From assembly GCA_036495425.1 (NCBI GenBank), contig DASXMW010000117.1, positions 1-28,709 of the forward strand: a stretch of 28,709 nt of DNA. Reading direction: 5' to 3'. Shown in pieces: positions 10,670 through 15,976 of the stretch. The notes beneath the pieces were generated by a model that saw nothing but the letters and a program-made list of their open reading frames with translations, was not told the origin of the DNA and ran no database searches. The position numbers were made by a program, and so were the translations under genes. The stretch is from Bog-532 sp036495425. GTDB taxonomy: Bacteria; Actinomycetota; Actinomycetes; Streptosporangiales; Streptosporangiaceae. Positions within the stretch are counted from its first letter, which is position 1, and each line of letters begins with the position of its first letter.

Positions 10670-11982
10670 ACGGCCTCCTTGTGGTGGGCGCTGGTGAGTT
10701 TGCCGTCGAGGACGGTGGGGACGCCGCGCAGGAAGGTCGCCACCACCTGGCCGGGCAGGGCCACGCCGCGGAACGGGGTGTTCCGGCTCTTGGAGGCGTG
10801 GGTGGCCGGGTCGACCGGTTCCGGCCGGGCGCCGGGATCGTAGAGGGTCAGGCTGGCGGGCGCGCCCGCCCCGGGCAGCCGGCCGTGCCCGGTCAGGCGG
10901 CCGATCCGGGCCGGCCGGACCGACATCCGGTCCGCGACCCCGGCCCAGTCGAGCAGCCCGGTGTCGACCATGGCCAGCTGGACCGCCCGCAGCGCGATCT
11001 CCAGGCCGGTCATGCCCATGGCCGCGTCGGCCCACTCGGTGTCCTTGTACTCGGCCGGGTGGGGCGCGTGGTCGGTGGCCACGCAGTCGATGGTGCCGTC
11101 GGCCAGCCCCTGGCGGACGCCTTCGACGTCGGCGGCGGTCCGCAGCGGCGGGTTGACCTTGTAGACCGGGTCGTAGCCCTCGGCCAGGTCGTCGGTGAGC
11201 AGCAGGTGGTGCGGGGTGACCTCGGCCGTCACCGGCCAGCCCTTGGCCTTGGCCCAGCGGAGGATGTCCACCGAGCCCGCGGTGGACACGTGGCAGACGT
11301 GCAGGGCCGAGCCGACGTGCGCGGCCAGCAGGCAGTCGCGGGCGATGATGGCCTCCTCGGCCACCGCGGGCCAGCCGGCCAGCCCCAGCCGGCCGGACAC
11401 CTCGCCCTCGTTGAGCTGGGCGCCCTGGGTCAGCCGGGGCTCCTCGGCGTGCTGGGCGATCACCCCGCCGAACGCCTTCACGTACTCGAGCGCGCGCCGC
11501 ATCAGCAGTGGGTCGGCCACGCACTTGCCGTCGTCGGAGAACACCCGGACCCGGGCCGCGGAGTCGGCCATGGCCCCGAGCTCGGCCAGGTGGGTGCCGC
11601 CCAGCCCGACGGTGACCGCGCCGACCGGCTGGACGTCGCAGTGGCCGCCGGCCCGGCCCAGCCGCCAGACCTGCTCGACCACGCCGGCCGTGTCCGCCAC
11701 CGGGTCGGTATTGGCCATGGCGTGCACGGCGGTGTACCCGCCCAGGGCGGCGGCCCGGGTCCCGGTCTCGATGGTCTCGGCGTCCTCCCGGCCCGGCTCG
11801 CGCAGGTGGGTGTGCAGGTCGACCAGGCCGGGCAGGGCCAGCAGGCCGTCGGCGTCCAGGACCTGGGCGCCGCCGGCGGAGAGCCCCGGGCCGGCCTGGG
11901 CGATGGCGCCGTCCCGGAGCAGCAGGTCGGCCCGCTCGCCGCCGGGCAGGGTGGCGTTCCTGATCAGCCAGGTGCCGGTCAT
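10666..11982 (-). CDS. pyrC: Dihydroorotase
   Basis: PyrC cyclises carbamoyl aspartate to dihydroorotate. This is the larger class-I type of the amidohydrolase superfamily (438 aa). Metal ligands are visible in VDLHTHLREPG (His57, His59), in the His-containing segments IAQHAEEP and LHVCHVST, and in ATDHAPH (Asp304, the catalytic Asp). The substrate-binding Arg of HLREPG is present. I chose ATG 11982 because AAGGAGGG lies 5 nt upstream; a start at 12003 would overlap pyrB and lacks a ribosome binding site. The gene begins 13 nt after pyrB and ends in a 4-nt overlap with carA. Confidence 0.96.
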   Translation of the reverse strand: MTGTWLIRNATLPGGERADLLLRDGAIAQAGPGLSAGGAQVLDADGLLALPGLVDLHTHLREPGREDAETIETGTRAAALGGYTAVHAMANTDPVADTAGVVEQVWRLGRAGGHCDVQPVGAVTVGLGGTHLAELGAMADSAARVRVFSDDGKCVADPLLMRRALEYVKAFGGVIAQHAEEPRLTQGAQLNEGEVSGRLGLAGWPAVAEEAIIARDCLLAAHVGSALHVCHVSTAGSVDILRWAKAKGWPVTAEVTPHHLLLTDDLAEGYDPVYKVNPPLRTAADVEGVRQGLADGTIDCVATDHAPHPAEYKDTEWADAAMGMTGLEIALRAVQLAMVDTGLLDWAGVADRMSVRPARIGRLTGHGRLPGAGAPASLTLYDPGARPEPVDPATHASKSRNTPFRGVALPGQVVATFLRGVPTVLDGKLTSAHHKEAV

Positions 11983-11995
11983 CGCGCCCTCCTTC

Positions 11996-12964
11996 TCACT
12001 CACTGGTTCCCCCCAGGTCCGCTCCGCCGAGCAGCAGGTAGAGCACGGCCATCCGGACGCTGACGCCGTTGGCGACCTGCTCCACGATCGTGGCCCGCGG
12101 CGAGTCCGCGACCTCGGCCGCGATCTCGACGCCCCGGTTCATCGGCCCCGGGTGCATCACGATCGCGTGCTCGGGCAGAGCCGCCATCCGGGCCGTGTCC
12201 AGCCCGTAGCGGCGGCTGTACTCGCGGACACTGGGGAAGTAGGCGGCGTTCATCCGTTCCTGCTGAACCCGCAACATCATGATCACATCCGTCTTGGGCA
12301 GCACCGCATCCAGGTCGTAGCTGACCTCGCAGGGCCAGCCGTCCACGGCCAGCGGCAGCAGGGTCGGCGGTGCGACCACGGTGACCTCGGCGCCCAGGGT
12401 GTTGAGGAGCGCGATGTTGGACCGGGCCACCCGGCTGTGCAGCACGTCGCCCACGATCGCGACCCGGATCCCGTCCAGGCCGCCGGTGGGGCTGGCGAGG
12501 CCGCCGCCGGCCGGGGCGCGCAGGCGGCGGCGCATGGTGAAGGCGTCGAGCAGGGCCTGGGTCGGGTGCTCGTGGGTGCCGTCGCCCGCGTTGACCACGT
12601 GGCCCTGGATCCAGCCGGCCAGCCGGTGCGGGGCACCGGAGGACATGTGCCGGATGACCACCGCGTCGGCGCCCATGGCCTCCAGGGTCAGCGCGGTGTC
12701 CTTGAGGCTCTCGCCCTTGGCCACGCTGGAGCCCTTGGCCGAGAAGGTGATCACGTCGGCCGACAGCCGTTTGGCCGCGGCCTCGAACGAGATCCGGGTC
12801 CGGGTCGAGTCCTCGAAGAACAGGTTGACCACGGTGCGACCGCGCAGCGTGGGCAGCTTCTTGATCGGCCGGTCCGAGATCCGGGCCAGCTCCTCGGCCG
12901 TGTCCAGGATCAGCAGCGCGTCGTCGCGGCTCAGGTCGCCCGCCGCGAGCAGGTGCCGGTTCAC
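11996..12964 (-). CDS. pyrB: Aspartate carbamoyltransferase catalytic subunit
   Basis: PyrB joins carbamoyl phosphate and aspartate. The carbamoyl-phosphate signature FEDSTRTRISFE (residues 50-61), the 80s-loop SSVAKGESLKDT, HPTQALLDAFT (from His133) and the aspartate-binding MLRVQQER and HPGPMNRGVE are all present. No pyrI regulatory gene lies nearby, as expected for the Gram-positive type. A Gly/Pro-rich insertion (RAPAGGGLASPTGGLDG) lies between the two domains just before RVAIVGDVLHSR. The start is GTG 12964, overlapping the pyrR stop by 4 nt (GTGA). Length is 322 aa, slightly above the usual 305-315 because of the insertion. Confidence 0.96.
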   Translation of the reverse strand: MNRHLLAAGDLSRDDALLILDTAEELARISDRPIKKLPTLRGRTVVNLFFEDSTRTRISFEAAAKRLSADVITFSAKGSSVAKGESLKDTALTLEAMGADAVVIRHMSSGAPHRLAGWIQGHVVNAGDGTHEHPTQALLDAFTMRRRLRAPAGGGLASPTGGLDGIRVAIVGDVLHSRVARSNIALLNTLGAEVTVVAPPTLLPLAVDGWPCEVSYDLDAVLPKTDVIMMLRVQQERMNAAYFPSVREYSRRYGLDTARMAALPEHAIVMHPGPMNRGVEIAAEVADSPRATIVEQVANGVSVRMAVLYLLLGGADLGGTSE

Positions 12965-13653
12965 GCCAGGGCCCCCTTCTGCTCGTCGCCCGCCGGGTTC
13001 TTGCTGTTGTCAGCGGAGCTGCCGCGCCCGCCGAGCAGCACCGCGTCCTCGCCGTCGACCTCGGACAGCAGCACCTTGACCTGCTCGCGCTGGGAGGTCG
13101 GCAGGTTCTTGCCCACGTAGTCGGCCCGGATCGGCAGCTCCCGGTGCCCGCGGTCGACCAGCACGGCCAGCTGCACCACCTTCGGCCGGCCCAGGTCGGT
13201 CAGGGCGTCCAGGGCGGCCCGCACTGTCCGGCCCGAGTAGAGCACGTCGTCGACCAGGACCACGGTCTGGCCGTCGATGCCGGCCGGGGGCAGCTCGGTC
13301 CGGCCCAGGGCCCGGGCCGGGCGCAGCCGCAGGTCGTCCCGGTACATGGTCACGTCGAGCGATCCCCAGGGGATGGCCCGGCCTTCGAACTCACCGGCCC
13401 GCTCGGCCAGCCGCCGGGCCAGCGGCACGCCCCGGGTCGGGATGCCGAGCAGCAGGATGTCGCCCGCGCCGTTGGTCCGTTCGAGAATCTTGTGCGCGAT
13501 CCTGGTCAGCGCCCGCCGGATCTCATCGGGTTCGAGGACCCGCTTGCGATCGGGGCTGGGACCCGCGTTCACGGGGCTGTTCGTGCTCTTCGCGTCGTGC
13601 GCGTCGCCTGGGCTGGCGGCGCCCGGCGTTGGCTCGCCGTTGCGCGCATGCAT
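12961..13653 (-). CDS. pyrR: Bifunctional pyrimidine operon regulator / uracil phosphoribosyltransferase
   Basis: PyrR senses UMP/UTP and, when bound to pyr leader RNA, lowers expression; it also has uracil phosphoribosyltransferase activity in studied species. The PRPP loop VVLVDDVLYSGRT (about residues 131-143) is intact, with ILLLGIPTRGVPLARRL, DVTMYRDDL and the basic RADYVGKNLPTS segment. Compared with the usual roughly 180-190 residues it has an N-terminal extension of about 35 residues and a hydrophilic C-terminal tail. Start: ATG 13653 lies 8 nt after AAAGGAGG (13670-13663); the adjacent GTG 13656 is also possible. It is first in the pyr operon, and the RNA hairpin just upstream is its probable own target. 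Confidence 0.95.
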   Translation of the reverse strand: MHARNGEPTPGAASPGDAHDAKSTNSPVNAGPSPDRKRVLEPDEIRRALTRIAHKILERTNGAGDILLLGIPTRGVPLARRLAERAGEFEGRAIPWGSLDVTMYRDDLRLRPARALGRTELPPAGIDGQTVVLVDDVLYSGRTVRAALDALTDLGRPKVVQLAVLVDRGHRELPIRADYVGKNLPTSQREQVKVLLSEVDGEDAVLLGGRGSSADNSKNPAGDEQKGALA

Positions 13654-13660
13654 CACCCGC

Positions 13661-13699
13661 GACCTCCTTTACCGCCTCACGGAACGGTCCTTAAAGGAC
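13661..13699 (-). promoter_or_regulatory. PyrR-binding loop in the pyrR leader, adjacent to the ribosome binding site
   Basis: On the minus strand the leader contains ACCGTTCCGTGAGGCGGT (13688-13671), a stem-loop with ACCG/CGGT arms and loop core UUCCGUGAGG. This fits the PyrR-binding loop consensus (ARUCCNGNGAGGYU) closely in its CCNGNGAGGY core. It ends directly at the ribosome binding site AAAGGAGG (13670-13663). Just upstream lies a second inverted repeat GTCCTT-T-AAGGAC (13699-13687) that shares two bases with the first stem, so the two may compete. No terminator is visible, so control is more likely at translation initiation, as described for mycobacteria, than by Bacillus-type attenuation. 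That mode is inference. Confidence 0.75.
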
Positions 13700-13714
13700 G
13701 TCTGTCGGAAACTA

Positions 13715-13720
13715 ACCGTA
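13715..13720 (-). promoter_or_regulatory. Possible -10 element of the pyrR-pyrF operon
   Basis: TACGGT (TANNNT type) lies on the minus strand about 60 nt upstream of pyrR. A start about 7 nt downstream would give a leader that just contains both hairpins. No good -35 hexamer is present 16-18 nt further upstream, so the call is tentative. Confidence 0.3.
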
Positions 13721-13864
13721 TCAGGGGGCCGGATCGCTCCTCGCTGGGCGCGCCGGGAGCGTTCCGGGGACGGCCGGCTCGGCCCTGCCGGTGGCAATCG
13801 GGCTAAACCGGTTTCTGGGCGGCGGGGACGAAGGCGGGACGTGGTCGCCGGGACTCATAATGTA

Positions 13865-13882
13865 GTGTGATTTGGGTCACAC
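13865..13882. promoter_or_regulatory. CRP/FNR-family operator (perfect TGTGA-N6-TCACA)
   Basis: GTGTGATTTGGGTCACAC is a 6+6-bp inverted repeat containing an exact TGTGA-N6-TCACA. This is the consensus of cAMP-receptor-type regulators, including actinobacterial Crp and GlxR. It lies in the divergent region, about 145 nt upstream of the pyrR -10 candidate and about 190 nt upstream of the bldD promoter. Either gene could be the target. Confidence is high for the motif and lower for its function. Confidence 0.65.
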
Positions 13883-13976
13883 TCACGGCGTCTCCACAGA
13901 TCCCCACAAGACGTTGCCGATCGTCCCAAAACGGTCGCAGAGCGCTGATAAAGCCCGGTGGCATCGAGGTTCCTGC

Positions 13977-14009
13977 ACACTCAGCGTGGGGTAGATAACG
14001 CTCAGGTAA
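13977..14009. promoter_or_regulatory. Two BldD-like boxes upstream of bldD
   Basis: The BldD consensus is close to TNACNC(A/T)GNGTNA. At 13977-13989 the core ACTCAGCGT matches ACNCAGNGT exactly (7 of 9 defined positions overall). At 13996-14009 TAACGCTCAGGTAA carries both half-sites with one extra base between them. BldD is known to control its own gene in Streptomyces, so boxes here are expected. Binding is inferred. Confidence 0.45.
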
Positions 14010-14055
14010 GGCAGGCCGGTTACCGGGTAGGTTCAACCAGTTTTTGCCATTCGGC

Positions 14056-14097
14056 TTGACCTTGGGGTGCTCGCGGCTTACCGTCACTGTCCGTAAC
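14056..14097 (+). promoter_or_regulatory. bldD promoter with overlapping BldD-like half-sites
   Basis: TTGACC (14056-14061) and TACCGT (14079-14084) are separated by exactly 17 nt, a strong actinobacterial housekeeping (HrdB-type) promoter. Transcription would start near 14091, giving a leader of about 45 nt. GTCACTGTCCGTAAC (14083-14097) overlaps the -10 element and start site; its outer half-sites (TCAC, GTAA) fit a BldD box, though two inner positions do not. The placement would suit autorepression. Confidence 0.6.
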
Positions 14098-14134
14098 CGT
14101 TACCGTGAGCGACGACTGGCCGGGGGGCCAAAGA

Positions 14135-14629
14135 ATGCCATCTGAGTACGCAAAGACGCTGGGCGCGCGACTGCGCGCGATCCGGACGCAGCAGGGCCTT
14201 TCCCTGCACGGGGTCGAGGAGAAGTCACGAGGCCGGTGGAAGGCCGTGGTGGTCGGCTCGTACGAGCGCGGCGACCGGTCGGTCACCGTCCAGAAGCTGG
14301 CCGAGCTGGCCGAGTTCTACGGCGTTCCGGTGTCGGAACTGCTGCCGGGCGACTCCGCGCCGACCCCGCTGGCGCCCACGCCCAAGCTGGTCATTGATCT
14401 TGAGCGGATGAACGAGCTGCCCAAGGAGAAGTCCGGCCCGCTGGCGCGGTACATCGCCACCATCCAGAGCCAGCTCGGCGACTACAACGGCCGCGTGCTG
14501 TCGGTCCGCCAGGAGGACCTGCGCTCGCTGGCCGTCATCTACGACAAGTCCCCGGCCGACCTGACCGAGGAACTGATCAACTGGGGCGTGCTGGACTCCG
14601 AGGCCCGGGGCGCCATCGACACGCTCTGA
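14135..14629 (+). CDS. bldD: Developmental transcriptional regulator BldD
   Basis: BldD is the master repressor of sporulation genes in filamentous actinobacteria; tetrameric c-di-GMP drives its dimerisation and DNA binding. The 164-residue protein has the N-terminal XRE-type HTH (residues 8-70: LGARLRAIRTQQGLSLHGVE, RWKAVVVGSYERGDRSVTV) and the C-terminal effector domain from about residue 82. The c-di-GMP motif of Streptomyces BldD is R114-x-D116-x8-R125-x-x-D128. Here D116, R125 and D128 are present, but position 114 is Leu (codon CTC 14474-14476; Arg would be CGC). ATG 14135 gives the conserved MPSEYAK N-terminus; the GTG at 14105 would add ten unconserved residues. A GGGGGG tract 8 nt upstream may act as ribosome binding site. 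Confidence 0.95.
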   Translation: MPSEYAKTLGARLRAIRTQQGLSLHGVEEKSRGRWKAVVVGSYERGDRSVTVQKLAELAEFYGVPVSELLPGDSAPTPLAPTPKLVIDLERMNELPKEKSGPLARYIATIQSQLGDYNGRVLSVRQEDLRSLAVIYDKSPADLTEELINWGVLDSEARGAIDTL

Positions 14630-14680
14630 GGCTGACTTCCCCCTAGCCAGGTAAGGAACGTCCGCACGACCACGGTCACA

Positions 14681-14714
14681 GGCGGCGCACCGCATCAACG
14701 GTGCGCCGCCTTTT
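14681..14714 (+). terminator. Rho-independent terminator of bldD
   Basis: A perfect 12-bp stem (GGCGGCGCACCG 14681-14692 / CGGTGCGCCGCC 14699-14710) with a 6-nt loop is followed by TTTT. It lies about 50 nt after the bldD stop. On the opposite strand, facing the HEPN gene, the hairpin lacks a T-tract, so it mainly serves bldD. Confidence 0.85.
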
Positions 14715-14743
14715 CCGTGCCGGCTGGTGTTCTTACGGTCTGG

Positions 14744-15259
14744 TCAGCCCGCGGGGCGGAGCGGCAGCGGCGTCTGGTCGACCCCGAGCGCGGTCTCCAC
14801 CACCGACACGAAGATGTCGGCGTCACGCAGCAGGTCGTCGGCCTCGTGCGCGGTGACCGCGCGGGACAGGCCCGCCTCGGCGGCGGCCCGCTTGCTGGCC
14901 CCGGCCGCGAAGAACGCGGCCCACTCGGCCAGGGTCGGCTCCACCTGCGGCAGCAGTTCCCACACGCTGCGCGGCCGGCGACGGCGCCCGCCGGTCGGCG
15001 GCTCACCCCGGGCGGCCACCACCGCGGCCGCGGCCCGGAGCGCCGCCAGGTGGGCGTTGACGTACCGGATGGCGGGCGCGGTCTCGTCGGCCGCCTCGGC
15101 CAGGTAACGACGGGCCGACTCCAGCTGGCCCAGGGCCGACGGCGCCACCCTGCTCCTCGGCAGCCCGCCCGGCGACGGCCGGCTCGATGACGGCCTTCCC
15201 GCGCGCACCTGGCGCGCTTGCGCTGACGTCACGGTGTTAGCTGAGACACCGTTCATCAT
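14744..15259 (-). CDS. SAV_6107-type HEPN domain protein
   Basis: The sequence matches a small actinobacterial family I know as SAV_6107 family HEPN proteins: helix-rich, about 150-170 aa, function not established. Landmarks are the HEPN motif R-x4-H (Arg65 to His70 in RYVNAH), then LAALRAAAAVVAARG, a basic GGRRRRPRSVWELLPQVEP turn, LAEWAAFFAAGASKRAAAEAG and ADDLLRDADIFVSVVE. HEPN proteins with this motif are often metal-independent RNases, but RNase activity here is inference. I chose ATG 15259 with AGAGGA 5 nt upstream (ATG 15256 follows directly); the frame stays open upstream to 15694 through Pro/Arg-rich sequence that does not look like protein. The first 40 residues are disordered. It converges on bldD. 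Confidence 0.75.
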   Translation of the reverse strand: MMNGVSANTVTSAQARQVRAGRPSSSRPSPGGLPRSRVAPSALGQLESARRYLAEAADETAPAIRYVNAHLAALRAAAAVVAARGEPPTGGRRRRPRSVWELLPQVEPTLAEWAAFFAAGASKRAAAEAGLSRAVTAHEADDLLRDADIFVSVVETALGVDQTPLPLRPAG

Positions 15260-15367
15260 CGTCGTCCTCTCTACGCTGCGGACCGTGCCGGGCGAGGCCT
15301 TCCCTTCACCGCACCCGGCACGGGCCCGGCACCCGAGGGGGGTCGGGGCGCCGGCCTTTCGCACATT

Positions 15368-15422
15368 CATTCGAACACACTTTCGGCAAGGTGTCCAGTG
15401 CATCTGTACCTGCGTTCGAATG
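15368..15422. repeat. Separated 9-bp inverted repeat CATTCGAAC / GTTCGAATG, partly SOS-box-like
   Basis: CATTCGAAC (15368-15376) and GTTCGAATG (15414-15422) are perfect inverted copies 37 nt apart, about 110-165 nt upstream of the HEPN start. The first arm continues as TCGAAC-ACAC-TTTCGG, matching the actinobacterial LexA box TCGAAC-N4-GTTCGA at 10 of 12 positions. The second arm fits less well (about 9 of 12). LexA control of the HEPN gene is a possibility, not a conclusion. Confidence 0.4.
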
Positions 15423-15741
15423 TAAGGGGAGGGTCTGACATTTCTGGCGACTCGAGGGCCGTGCGCGACGGGCGGTGGGGTGGCCGGGACCCAGGGACGG
15501 GCGGGACCGGGGTGGGCCGGGCTTCCGGGCGGGAACGCGGCGGGGAGTGCAGGGCTTCGGGCGGTGGGAGCCAGGGGCCGGGCGGTAGCTGAGGCACGCA
15601 CCCGGGTGCTCGCGGCAGCGGGACGGAGCGGGGTGATCTCAAGCCTTGGAAGCGTTACCGAAGGCGGCCGAGAGCCAGCCACCGGCGGGAGCACGAGTCC
15701 GGATTGGGGCCTGATACCCGGGCAAAGCGGGGCATAGCGCC

Positions 15742-15770
15742 TTGACTTTGTGCCTTTTAGTCATGGATTA
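15742..15770 (+). promoter_or_regulatory. Weak promoter candidate for the glycoside hydrolase gene
   Basis: TTGACT (15742-15747) is followed after 17 nt by GGATTA (15765-15770) in the least GC-rich part of the spacer. The -10 match is poor and the leader would be about 200 nt. Confidence 0.25.
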
Positions 15771-15976
15771 GTTGCTGAGAGTTGCCACGCGGCGGGGCGT
15801 GAGTCGTTATGTTGAAGGGGCCGGTGTGGTGGTGAGCCGCCCGGGCTGCAACTTATGGCGACGCTGTTTCGTCCTCCTTGGGGACCCGCCGACGCAAGGG
15901 CCTGCTCACAGAAAGTCCCGGATCCGGGATCGCGTGGTTTCGCGCGCCAACATTCATGCGTGGAGGTTTGTTCGGC

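Larger units (their letters stand above)
15260..15976. other. Gene-free region between the HEPN gene and the glycoside hydrolase
   Basis: This divergent spacer of about 717 nt should hold both promoters. Seen in it: a separated inverted repeat with TTCGAA cores (15368-15422), a G-rich stretch at about 15470-15590, and a less GC-rich stretch around 15735-15780 with a possible promoter. The short open frames here have neither ribosome binding sites nor recognisable products. Confidence 0.5.

Noticed and set aside
10681..13120. Long plus-strand open frames opposite pyrC, pyrB and pyrR
   Set aside because: The sense-strand genes carry complete catalytic motifs; the antisense translations resemble no protein and have no start signals.
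15260..15694. Long N-terminal extension of the HEPN protein
   Set aside because: The upstream translation is Pro/Arg/Ser-rich spacer sequence; ATG 15259 has AGAGGA correctly spaced.
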